A stretch of 64,000 nucleotides of DNA, taken from assembly GCF_900105965.1 (NCBI RefSeq), contig NZ_FNTV01000001.1:434001-498000 (forward strand). Reading direction: 5' to 3'. Both the position numbers and the translations under genes were made by a program. A model generated the notes under the pieces. It had not been told where the DNA came from. It searched no databases and saw only the letters and a program-made list of their open reading frames with translations. Position 1 is the stretch's first letter. The number at the start of each line of letters is the position of its first letter. Shown here piece by piece: positions 10,509 through 18,594 of the stretch. The stretch is from Arthrobacter alpinus. GTDB taxonomy: Bacteria > Actinomycetota > Actinomycetes > Actinomycetales > Micrococcaceae.

Positions 10509-11768
10509 ATGAGGAAATCTCAAATTGGCATCCTGGCCGTCGCGGCCGTCGCCACCCTTGCCTTTACCGGTTGCGGCAGTGGAGCAACCACCGGTGGCGG
10601 GGCAGGTGACAACAGCATCGTCATCGACATGTGGTCAGGTAGCGAAGATGACACCACCGCACTGAACGAACAACTTGCCATCGCCAAAGCGGAAAACCCC
10701 GATTTGGACATTACTTTGCGTACGGCACCGTGGGGCGACTACTTCACCAAGATGACCACCAACATGGCATCGGGCAACATGGCCTGCATCTCGGGCATGA
10801 ACTCCGGAATGCTCTCGGGCTACACGGCCGGCTTTGCTGCGCTGACCGCAGACGATTTGAAGGCTGCAGGGCTGAACGAAGCCGACTTTGCACCCGGCGC
10901 CCTGGAAATCCTGAAGAACAAGGGCGAAATGTACGGCGTGCCGTTCGACATGTCCACCATGCTCGTCTACTACAACGCCGACCAGCTGAAGGCTGCAGCC
11001 GCTGATACGCCGAAGATCGGATGGACGTTCGGCGACTTCGAGAAGACGGCGAAGGCTGCTACCAAAGACGGCAAGCAGGGCTTCGGCGTGGGCATGGGCG
11101 ACTTCCAGTGGCAGGCATTGCCGATCTCCATGGCAGGTGCTCAGCCCGTCACCGAAGACGGCACGCTGGATTTGACCAACCCTGACTTCCTCAAAGCGTC
11201 GGAATGGTACGGCGAGCTCGTCACCAAGGCGAAGGTTGCCGCCCCCGTGGCCAGCGCCTCCGACACCGGATGGGGCGAGAACCAGTACTCCAGCGGCAAC
11301 GCGGCCATGGCCGTGGACGGCACTTGGAACGCAGTGGGCTACCTGAACAATGATCCCGGCTTCGAAGCGGGCATGGCACCCCTGCCCGCAGGCGACAAGG
11401 GTTCACTTGGCCTGGTCCTGGGCTCCGGCTACGGCCTGTCCAAGGAGTGCAAGAACAAGGACGCTGCCCTGAAGGTCCTCGGATCACTGCTGGGCGAAAA
11501 GTCACAGGACTACATTGCAACCTCGGGCCGCAGCTACCCGGCCCGCCTAGCCTCACAGCCGCTGTACTTCGAAACCATTGACGCCAAATACCGCGACCAG
11601 GTCAAGAGCGTCTTTGAAGCAGCATTTGAAAACGTTGAAGGCCAGCGCGTCAGCGACCAGTGGTCGAAGGTCGGCACCTACATCCAGCCGAACCTGGTCA
11701 GCGTCTACAACGGTCAGGAATCCATGGCCAAGGTGCTCGAATCGGCACAACAGCAGTTCGCCAAGTAA
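10509..11768 (+). CDS. Sugar ABC transporter substrate-binding lipoprotein
   Basis: Extracellular binding protein of a CUT1-type carbohydrate importer. The 419-aa protein starts with a lipoprotein signal peptide ending in the lipobox LAFTGC, followed by a Gly/Thr linker and an SBP_bac_1 fold. The ATG at 10509 has GAGGAG nine bases upstream, so an in-frame start 27 bases earlier is rejected. It is the first gene of a seven-gene run (binding protein, two permeases, kinase, M81 peptidase, fucosidase, CutC). No ATPase is encoded, so a shared MsiK-type ATPase is presumed. The substrate is unknown but probably a mono- or disaccharide released from a glycan. Confidence 0.93.
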   Translation: MRKSQIGILAVAAVATLAFTGCGSGATTGGGAGDNSIVIDMWSGSEDDTTALNEQLAIAKAENPDLDITLRTAPWGDYFTKMTTNMASGNMACISGMNSGMLSGYTAGFAALTADDLKAAGLNEADFAPGALEILKNKGEMYGVPFDMSTMLVYYNADQLKAAAADTPKIGWTFGDFEKTAKAATKDGKQGFGVGMGDFQWQALPISMAGAQPVTEDGTLDLTNPDFLKASEWYGELVTKAKVAAPVASASDTGWGENQYSSGNAAMAVDGTWNAVGYLNNDPGFEAGMAPLPAGDKGSLGLVLGSGYGLSKECKNKDAALKVLGSLLGEKSQDYIATSGRSYPARLASQPLYFETIDAKYRDQVKSVFEAAFENVEGQRVSDQWSKVGTYIQPNLVSVYNGQESMAKVLESAQQQFAK

Positions 11769-11789
11769 GCAACAAGAGAGTTTGTCCCT

Positions 11790-12701
11790 ATGACTACCAC
11801 CGTAAACGACCGCCGTCGTGGTGCGCTGGCCAAGGTTGAATCGCGCCAGGCGCTGGGCTTCGTAAGCCCAGCCCTTGCCGGTTTGGCAGTGTTCACCGTG
11901 TTGCCAGTTGTGCTGTCAATCATCATGGCGTTCTTCGACTGGCCCACGTTTGGCGAGAAGAAATTCATCGGCTTCGACAACTACATCAAGCTGTTCACCA
12001 ACAGCCCTGATTTCTGGCCATCCCTGCGCAACACAGCAGTCTTCACCATCTTGTATGTGCCCCTGAGCGTCATCCTTTCCCTGACACTTGCACTCTCCCT
12101 TCACGAACGCATTCGTGGCCGCGCCGCGCTGCGGATCCTGTTCTTCATCCCGGTGGTAACCCCCATGGTTGCCAACGTTCTTGTCTGGAAAATGATCCTT
12201 CAGCCCCAAGGGATGCTCAACGGCTTGTCCGTGGAATGGTTCGGCTACCAGTTGCCCAACTTCCTCGCCGATCCCCAGTGGGCCATGGTCATGGTGGTCC
12301 TCATGTCTGTCTGGCAGGGCCTTGGCTACAACATGCTGATCTTCTCCGCCGCTGTGGAGCAGCTGCCGGATTCCGTGATGGAAGCCGCCAAGCTCGACGG
12401 CGCACGCGGACTTCGCTTGTTGTGGAAAGTTAAGCTCCCCCTCATCTCGCCCTCGATCTTCTTTGCCAGCGTGATGACAATGATTTCCTCGTTGCAGGTC
12501 TTCGTGCAGCCGCAGCTGCTGACGGGTGGCGGCCCTGGCAACTCCACCCAGCCGCTTGTGCAGTTCATCTACAACCAAGGCTTCAAGTTCCAGGACCTCG
12601 GCCTTGCCGCCGCAGCCGCATGGATCTTGTTTGCCATCATCATTGTCCTGACAGCCGGGCAGTTCGCCGTGCAGAAGAAGTGGGTGCACTATGAGCACTG
12701 A
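11790..12701 (+). CDS. Sugar ABC transporter permease (MalF/LacF type)
   Basis: First of two membrane components of the importer, 303 aa with six predicted membrane segments beginning at LGFVSPALAGLAVFTVLPVVLS. The EAA loop that contacts the ATPase is visible as EAAKLDGARGLRLLWKVKLPL (residues about 195-215). It begins 22 bases after the binding protein and overlaps the next permease by 11 bases. Confidence 0.93.
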   Translation: MTTTVNDRRRGALAKVESRQALGFVSPALAGLAVFTVLPVVLSIIMAFFDWPTFGEKKFIGFDNYIKLFTNSPDFWPSLRNTAVFTILYVPLSVILSLTLALSLHERIRGRAALRILFFIPVVTPMVANVLVWKMILQPQGMLNGLSVEWFGYQLPNFLADPQWAMVMVVLMSVWQGLGYNMLIFSAAVEQLPDSVMEAAKLDGARGLRLLWKVKLPLISPSIFFASVMTMISSLQVFVQPQLLTGGGPGNSTQPLVQFIYNQGFKFQDLGLAAAAAWILFAIIIVLTAGQFAVQKKWVHYEH

Positions 12702-13620
12702 TGTCCTGGAAACTCAGACCCGATCGCGTCGGGGAGCCGACACCTTGGCCGATAAGCCCCATAAGCTCAACAAGCGGCGCGCCCCCACGACCCGGGGAGA
12801 GCGCATCCGCCTGGTCATCGCGCACATCGGCATCTACCTTGCGGCCCTGATCTTCCTGGCACCGCTGGTCTACGCCTTCTTTGCAGCGCTAAAGCCCAAC
12901 GGCGAAATGTTTTCCATGCCTCCGCGCCTGATCGGCTCCGAAATGCGGTGGGGCAACTTTGCCGCAGTTTTCGAATATGGTCCGTTCGTCACGTACATCG
13001 CCAACTCGTTCTTCGTGGCCATCGCCGGCACCTTGGTGGTGCTGTTTGTCTCCACCACCGCCGGCTACGCCTTCGGCCGACTGCGCTGGAAGGGTCGGGA
13101 CGCTGTGTTCGTGCTGTTCCTGGCCACCTTGATGGTGCCGCAGGAGGTTACGGTCATCCCCATGTTCATCCTCATGCAGTGGCTGGGCTGGGTTGATACC
13201 TATCAGGCGCTCATTCTGCCTTTCGCGTTCACCGCATTTGGCACCTTCTTGATGCGCCAGTTCTTCCGCGGCATCCCCTATGAGCTGGAAGAAGCCGCCC
13301 GTGTTGACGGGGCCGGACCCATTCGTTGCTTCCTGGAGATCATCCTGCCCTTGGCAAAGTCTGCCGTGGCCGTTCTGGCAGTCTTCACGTTCATGTCGTT
13401 CTGGAACAGCTACCTGTGGCCCTTGATCGTCACAGTTGACTATGACACTTTGGGGACCCTGCCCGTGGGCCTTGCCTCGTTCTCCGGTTTGACGGGAACG
13501 CGTTGGGACCTGCAGATGGCCGCGGCGATCATCTCCATGATCCCCACCACCATCTTGGTGATCGCGCTTCAGAAGCACCTGGTCAAGGGTATTTCCATGG
13601 CGGGACTCGGTGGACGCTGA
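12691..13620 (+). CDS. Sugar ABC transporter permease (MalG/LacG type)
   Basis: Second membrane component, 309 aa, with a charged cytoplasmic N-terminus of about 40 residues and six membrane segments. The EAA loop is EEAARVDGAGPIRCFLEIILPL (about residues 198-218). The ATG lies inside the end of the preceding permease gene (11-bp overlap), indicating translational coupling. The kinase gene follows directly. Confidence 0.93.
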   Translation: MSTDVLETQTRSRRGADTLADKPHKLNKRRAPTTRGERIRLVIAHIGIYLAALIFLAPLVYAFFAALKPNGEMFSMPPRLIGSEMRWGNFAAVFEYGPFVTYIANSFFVAIAGTLVVLFVSTTAGYAFGRLRWKGRDAVFVLFLATLMVPQEVTVIPMFILMQWLGWVDTYQALILPFAFTAFGTFLMRQFFRGIPYELEEAARVDGAGPIRCFLEIILPLAKSAVAVLAVFTFMSFWNSYLWPLIVTVDYDTLGTLPVGLASFSGLTGTRWDLQMAAAIISMIPTTILVIALQKHLVKGISMAGLGGR

Positions 13621-13621
13621 C

Positions 13622-14593
13622 ATGGTGGAAAGCAGTACAAATGCCGTCGTTGCTGGCATCGACCTCGGTGGGACCAAAACCACCGTGGTTCTGTGCCGGC
13701 GCGACGGCAGCATTGCAGCGCAGGCCACCATTGCCACACCCGCCCGTGAGGGTGGCGCGGCAATGAGCGCCGCCGCTTCGGGTCTGGTCAAGGAGATGGA
13801 ATCCTCTTCGGGATTGCACGCCTTGGCCGTGGGTGTCGGCGCCGCCGGCGTCATCGACCAAAAGGCCGGTGTGGTGACTGCCGCGTCGGCCTCCTTCAAA
13901 GACTGGGCAGGATTCCGGCTTGCCGCAGATCTTTCGGCCAGGGTAGGTGTTGGCGTTGTCATCGACAATGACGTCAACGCCTTCCTCCGCGGGGAGATGG
14001 CCTATGGTGCGCTGATCGGCTGCACCGATGCCGTGGGCATCATGCTTGGCACCGGTGTTGGCGGGGCCTTGGCTCTGAACGGTTCGGTTTTCGCCGGACC
14101 GCGTGGGGCCGCCGGCGAGATCGGACACACGCCGGGCTTCGGTGCGCTGCCTTGCAGCTGTGGCCAACAGGGCCATTTGGAGACCTTGGCCTCTGGCCGT
14201 TCCATTGCCCTGCGCTACACCGAACGCTCAGGAAGGGCGGCCAACGGAGCCGCGCAGGTTGCGGATTTTGCCCGCGCCGGCGACCCCCACGCCCTTGCCA
14301 CCTTTGATGCCGCAGGCCGGGCCCTGGGCCAGGCCATTGTCACAACCGCCACGATCCTTGATGTTCAGGACGTGGTCGTTGGCGGCGGCGTCCGTGGGGC
14401 GTGGGATCTGATCGAACCGCCACTTGCCAAGATGCTTGAACACAACATGCCCGTGTCGGGTTACCCCCTGATTGTCCACCCGGGCAGCCTTGGCGGCAGC
14501 TCGGCAGTCCTGGGCTCGGCCGCTGCCGCTTGGGAATCCCTTGCACACTCACCAGAACTCGCGAACACAATGAAAGTAGGATCCTCGTGTTGA
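13622..14593 (+). CDS. ROK-family sugar kinase
   Basis: Probably phosphorylates the imported sugar in the cytoplasm. The 323-aa product (ATG at 13622; a GTG at 13610 is an alternative) has the ATP phosphate-binding motif IDLGGTKTTVVL, the catalytic base region DNDVNAFLRGE, GTGVGGAL, and the ROK zinc region GEIGHTPGFGALPCSCGQQGHLE. It lacks a DNA-binding domain, so it is an enzyme rather than a regulator. The usual third zinc cysteine (CxCGxxGCxE) is replaced by His. Glucokinase, N-acetylglucosamine kinase or another hexose kinase cannot be told apart from sequence alone. Confidence 0.87.
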   Translation: MVESSTNAVVAGIDLGGTKTTVVLCRRDGSIAAQATIATPAREGGAAMSAAASGLVKEMESSSGLHALAVGVGAAGVIDQKAGVVTAASASFKDWAGFRLAADLSARVGVGVVIDNDVNAFLRGEMAYGALIGCTDAVGIMLGTGVGGALALNGSVFAGPRGAAGEIGHTPGFGALPCSCGQQGHLETLASGRSIALRYTERSGRAANGAAQVADFARAGDPHALATFDAAGRALGQAIVTTATILDVQDVVVGGGVRGAWDLIEPPLAKMLEHNMPVSGYPLIVHPGSLGGSSAVLGSAAAAWESLAHSPELANTMKVGSSC

Positions 14594-16176
14594 ACCCAAC
14601 CGAGCCAATGGAAGCCTCAAAGATTTGGTCCGGCCCGCTGGCCCTTTTGGCATCTGGTGGACTGAGCCGTCCGCGCATCGGCGTGGCGGGGATTGCCATT
14701 GAATCCAGCACCTTCAGCCCGCACATCAGCGGCGACGCGGCGTTCACCGAACGCCGCGGGGAGGAACTCATGGCGTACTACGGCTTCCTGAACCCAGGCG
14801 ATGAACTGCGCGAGGCAGCAGACTGGGTGCCGCTCGTGCAAGCCCGCTCGTTGCCGGGCGGCGCCGTCGACCCCGAAACCTACGCTCGTCTGAAGGCGGA
14901 AATCTTCGAAGGCATCCGCACGCAAGGTCCGTTTGACGGTTTTTGGTTCGACATCCACGGAGCCATGAGCGTCGTCGGACTGGACGATGCAGAAGGTGAT
15001 CTGGGCCAGGCCGTGCGCGACGCTTTGGGCGCGGACACGTTTGTCTCCACCTCCATGGACCTGCACGGCAACGTCTCCCGGGAACTGTTGGACATGTCCG
15101 AGCTCATCACCTGTTACCGCATGGCACCTCACGAGGACGCGTGGAACACGAAGCAGCGCGCAGTCCACAACATGCTGGAACGGCTGCGCGGGCCGCAGGG
15201 TTCCGACGTTGACGCGCGCCGCCCGTACAAGGCGTGGCTGCAGGTTCCCGTGCTGCTCCCAGGTGAAAAGACCAGTACACGGATCGAGCCGGCCCGCTCC
15301 CTGTACAACGCGGTGCCGGAAGTCGAAGCCCTGGACGGGGTCATCGACGCCGCCATCTGGGTGGGCTACGCCTGGGCGGATGAACCGCGCTGCCAGGCGG
15401 CCGTCGTCGTCACCGGCGATGACGCAGCCGTGGTGAAGGAGGGCGCCGAGCGCCTGGCCCGCGCCTACTGGGATGCCCGTGATGAATTTGTTTTCGTCGC
15501 CGACGCCCTGCCGCTCGCGGAGAGCCTCGACGCAGCACTGGCCAAGGACGCCCCGCGCCCGTACGTCGTGTCAGATTCCGGCGACAACCCCACTGCCGGC
15601 GGCGCCGGGGACGTGTCCTGGACCTTGGGTGAGCTGCTGGCCCGCCCCGAGTTCGCCGACGCCACCACCACCGTTGTGCATGCCTCTATCTTTGACGCAG
15701 ACGCCGTGGCGCAGTGCGTCGCGGCAGGGGTTGGCGGCACCGTCCAGCTCCATGTTGGCGCCAAGGTCGACGCCGGACCCCGCGGTCCCGTGGCCATCGA
15801 CGGCACAGTCTTTTCCCTCACCGAGGGGGACAAGGACGCAGGCACGCAGGCCGTCATCAAGGCCGGCGGCGTGCACGCCATCATCACCGAACACCGCAAG
15901 CCGTTCCACCACCTCCACGACTTCACCATGCTGGGCATCGACCCGCACGCCATGGATGTGGTGTGCGTGAAGATCGGTTACCTCGAACCGGAACTGTACG
16001 AACTTGCTGCGGGTTGGAAGCTGGGCCTGACGCCCGGCGGCGTGGACCAGGACCTCCTGCGGCTGGGCCACAAGAACCTGGCCGACGGCGTGTTCCCCTT
16101 TGCCGCTGCCGCAACGGCGCCGGAACTGGAAGCGGTAGTGACACGAGTGCAGGCTGGAAAGGTTGAGGAGATTTAG
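14587..16176 (+). CDS. M81-family metallopeptidase (MlrC/microcystinase-C family)
   Basis: A predicted zinc hydrolase of the MlrC family, 529 aa, which holds the N-terminal M81 domain (from RPRIGVAGIAIESSTFSPH, about residues 25-320) and the C-terminal MlrC domain. Candidate metal ligands are D and H in FDIHGAMS and SMDLHGNVS and a later MAPHEDAW. MlrC is known to cleave small peptides during microcystin breakdown; most family members have no proven substrate. The GTG at 14587 is preceded by AAGTAGG and overlaps the kinase stop by 7 bases; ATG at 14608 is an alternative. Placement between a kinase and a fucosidase suggests a glycan- or glycopeptide-related substrate. Confidence 0.85.
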   Translation: MLNPTEPMEASKIWSGPLALLASGGLSRPRIGVAGIAIESSTFSPHISGDAAFTERRGEELMAYYGFLNPGDELREAADWVPLVQARSLPGGAVDPETYARLKAEIFEGIRTQGPFDGFWFDIHGAMSVVGLDDAEGDLGQAVRDALGADTFVSTSMDLHGNVSRELLDMSELITCYRMAPHEDAWNTKQRAVHNMLERLRGPQGSDVDARRPYKAWLQVPVLLPGEKTSTRIEPARSLYNAVPEVEALDGVIDAAIWVGYAWADEPRCQAAVVVTGDDAAVVKEGAERLARAYWDARDEFVFVADALPLAESLDAALAKDAPRPYVVSDSGDNPTAGGAGDVSWTLGELLARPEFADATTTVVHASIFDADAVAQCVAAGVGGTVQLHVGAKVDAGPRGPVAIDGTVFSLTEGDKDAGTQAVIKAGGVHAIITEHRKPFHHLHDFTMLGIDPHAMDVVCVKIGYLEPELYELAAGWKLGLTPGGVDQDLLRLGHKNLADGVFPFAAAATAPELEAVVTRVQAGKVEEI

Positions 16177-16178
16177 TC

Positions 16179-17543
16179 ATGTTGAACTTTGAAACGCGGG
16201 TGGGGCCAGACTTGGGCGCCAACGCACCGAGCTACCCGCTGAACGAGGTGCCCGAGTGGTACCGCGACGCCAAACTGGGTTTCTTCATCCACTGGGGCCT
16301 CTACTCCGTCCCTGCCTGGGCCACGGCCCACGGCGAGGGCGGCGTTCCCACGGAAGAATCGTACGCGCACCACCAATACGCCGAATGGTACGGGAACACC
16401 GTGCGGATTCCCGGCAGTCCCAGCTGGGTCCGCCACCAGGAAAAGTACGGCACCGGCACCAGTTATGAGGACCTGGCCGAGCACTGGGACGCCGGCAACT
16501 TTGACGCCGCGGAGTTCGTGGGCAAGCTGCGTGCGGCAGGCGCCCAGTACATCATCCCCACCACCAAGCACCATGAGGGATTCTGCCTCTGGGACACCGA
16601 CACCACAGAGTTCAACGCCGTCAAGCGGGGCCCCAAGCGGGACCTGATTGCCGAGCTTGGCACGGCCACCCGCGAGTCAGGTGCCCGTTTCGGCGTGTAC
16701 TTCTCGGGCGCCCTGGATTGGCATGTCAGCGACTTCCCGCCCATCGAATCGGACACGGACCTGTTCCGCTTCCGCCGCAATGATGAGCAGTTTGCCAAGT
16801 ACAGCGCCGCGCAGCTGGAAGAACTCGTGGAACGTTTCTCCCCGGACATCCTCTGGAATGACATCGAGTGGCCCGACGGCGGCAAGGACAACACGGAATA
16901 TTCTGTGGCCGCCCTGCTGCGCCGCTACTTTGACGCCGTTCCGGACGGCGTGGTCAATGACCGCTGGGGAGTCCCGTACCACGGCTTCATCACGCGCGAA
17001 TATCGCCACGTGGAGAACATCATCGAGCAGCCCTGGGAGTCCACCCGCGGCCTGGGCTACTCCTTCGGCTACAACCAGGAGGAGGGCACTGAGCATTCCC
17101 TGTCCGGCGAGGCGCTGATCCGCCTGCTCGTGGACGTGGTGTCCAAGAACGGGAACTTGCTGATCAACGTGGGCCCCCGCGCCGACGGCACCATCCCCGA
17201 GCTGCAGGAGGCGGCCATGCTGGCCATGGGCGCCTGGCTCGAGGTCAACGGCGAGGCGATTTACGGCACCCGCCCGTGGCGCCGACCCGGCGACGCGCTG
17301 GGCGGTTCGCCTCTCTCGTACACCACCAAGGGCTCCGATCTTTACGTCCTGGCCACAGACCCGGCCGCCGGATTCATCACCCTTCCCGCCGAGCTGCGTG
17401 TAGCTGGCGAGCTGTCCTGGACGTCCGACGCCGGTGCGCCCGCGGTTGCCGCTGTTGGCACCGACGGAGTAGTGGCTATCCCTGCCGAACTGTGCGGAAG
17501 TGCCGTCGCCGTGGCCACTATTTCCGGGGCAATCCAACCGTGA
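16179..17543 (+). CDS. GH29 alpha-L-fucosidase
   Basis: Hydrolyses alpha-linked L-fucose from glycans by a retaining mechanism. The 454-aa protein begins with WYRDAKLGFFIHWGLYSVPAWA and contains HHEGFCLWD and SPDILWNDIEWPDG, whose Asp near residue 228 fits the GH29 nucleophile. The GNLLINVGPRADGTIP motif near the barrel end is also typical. There is no signal peptide, so it should act in the cytoplasm on imported oligosaccharides, consistent with the importer upstream. It starts two bases after the M81 gene, and the cutC start overlaps its stop. Confidence 0.92.
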   Translation: MLNFETRVGPDLGANAPSYPLNEVPEWYRDAKLGFFIHWGLYSVPAWATAHGEGGVPTEESYAHHQYAEWYGNTVRIPGSPSWVRHQEKYGTGTSYEDLAEHWDAGNFDAAEFVGKLRAAGAQYIIPTTKHHEGFCLWDTDTTEFNAVKRGPKRDLIAELGTATRESGARFGVYFSGALDWHVSDFPPIESDTDLFRFRRNDEQFAKYSAAQLEELVERFSPDILWNDIEWPDGGKDNTEYSVAALLRRYFDAVPDGVVNDRWGVPYHGFITREYRHVENIIEQPWESTRGLGYSFGYNQEEGTEHSLSGEALIRLLVDVVSKNGNLLINVGPRADGTIPELQEAAMLAMGAWLEVNGEAIYGTRPWRRPGDALGGSPLSYTTKGSDLYVLATDPAAGFITLPAELRVAGELSWTSDAGAPAVAAVGTDGVVAIPAELCGSAVAVATISGAIQP

Positions 17544-18307
17544 CCATCCACAACGGCACGGCGGCTTCCGGCACTCATCCCTGGCGCCCCGCACTGGAGA
17601 TTGCCGTGCAGGATCCGGCGGGGGCCAAGGTGGCAGCACTGGCCGGGGTGGACAGGCTGGAATTGTGCTCCGGCCTGTCCACCGGCGGGCTGACCCCGTC
17701 TCCGGGCCTGGTCCGCATGGTTGCTGACGCGGCCGGTCCCGGGCGCGTGCACGTATTGGTGCGACCCCGCGAAGGCGGCTTTGTGTACAGCCCCGCCGAA
17801 GTGGACCTCATGGTCCAGGACGTGCGGATGCTGGCGGCAACCGACGGCGTTGCCGGTGTTGTGGTGGGCGCCCTCGCCCCGGGTGGCGCGCTGGATGTGG
17901 ACGCCACGGCCCGCATGGTCGAGGCCGCCGGCTCACTCGAGGTCACGTTCCACCGTGCCATCGACGTCTGCCCGGACCCGCTGACACTGCTCGATGGACT
18001 GTTGGAACTGGGCATTGCCCGCGTCCTGACATCCGGCTGTGCCGCCCGAAGCATCGACGGCATCGAGACCATTGCGGCGCTGGCGCAGCGGGCGGGCAAC
18101 CGCCTGCAAATCCAGGCCGGCGGGGGAGTGCGGATCCAGGACTTCCCCGCACTCCTGGCGGCCGGCGCCGCGGCGGTTCACCTGTCCGCGCGCCGGCAGG
18201 AAAACTCTGCCGGACCCAGCGGTCCCGGCGGTGGCAGCCAGGGATTCGACGTGACAGATCCGCAGATTGTTACGCAGGCCGTTGCGGCGGTTGCCGCCCT
18301 GCGGTGA
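17540..18307 (+). CDS. cutC: CutC-family protein
   Basis: A TIM-barrel protein of the CutC family, 255 aa. Conserved segments are LEIAVQDPAGAKVAALAGVDRLELCSGLSTGGLTPS, VLVRPREGGFVYS, VTFHRAIDVCPDPL, LTSGCAARS and IQAGGGVR. CutC was first linked to copper tolerance, but its copper role is disputed, and family genes are often found beside sugar-use genes. Here it is the last gene of the fucosidase operon, with a GTGA overlap with the fucosidase stop, which argues for a metabolic role. The frame is open well upstream, but those residues overlap the fucosidase and are not family-like. Confidence 0.88.
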   Translation: MTIHNGTAASGTHPWRPALEIAVQDPAGAKVAALAGVDRLELCSGLSTGGLTPSPGLVRMVADAAGPGRVHVLVRPREGGFVYSPAEVDLMVQDVRMLAATDGVAGVVVGALAPGGALDVDATARMVEAAGSLEVTFHRAIDVCPDPLTLLDGLLELGIARVLTSGCAARSIDGIETIAALAQRAGNRLQIQAGGGVRIQDFPALLAAGAAAVHLSARRQENSAGPSGPGGGSQGFDVTDPQIVTQAVAAVAALR

Positions 18308-18330
18308 CCGCCCCGCATCGAACGGCCCGA

Positions 18331-18368
18331 CGGCGCCTGCCGGACGCACCCGAGTCCGGCAGGCGCCG
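18331..18368. terminator. Palindromic terminator after cutC
   Basis: A perfect 15-bp stem (18331-18345 with 18354-18368, CGGCGCCTGCCGGAC) with an 8-base loop follows the cutC stop by 23 bases. The stem is nearly the same as the one after ilvC (8885-8929). The trailing T run is poor. Confidence 0.7.
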
Positions 18369-18487
18369 TTGTCCTTCCCTGGCGGATGAAAGTTAATAGT
18401 CAGTGACCACAGTTTGGACAAAACCGTGCAACTGATGTGATTTGTGTCGCTTACGTCGGTGTACTTGCCAATTGTTACGGGCCGGAA

Positions 18488-18520
18488 GTCGGACTCCCAT
18501 AAACTGGAGTCCGGCTTTTC
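18488..18520 (+). terminator. Orphan intrinsic terminator upstream of serA
   Basis: GTCGGACTCC (18488-18497) pairs with GGAGTCCGGC (18506-18515, one G-T) over an 8-base loop and is followed by TTTTCT. The preceding gene already has its own hairpin 120 bases earlier, so this one may be a serA leader attenuator or the end of a small transcript. No amino-acid-rich leader peptide was found in 18376-18487. Confidence 0.6.
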
Positions 18521-18594
18521 TGTTGGAATATCAACATAAGATCCATCACCAAAATCCCCACAAGAACACTATCGATAAGCTAAAGAGGTCACCG

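Noticed and set aside
18442..18594. Upstream extension of serA
   Set aside because: The extra 51 residues are not conserved and include the orphan terminator hairpin; GTG at 18595 has a proper ribosome-binding site.
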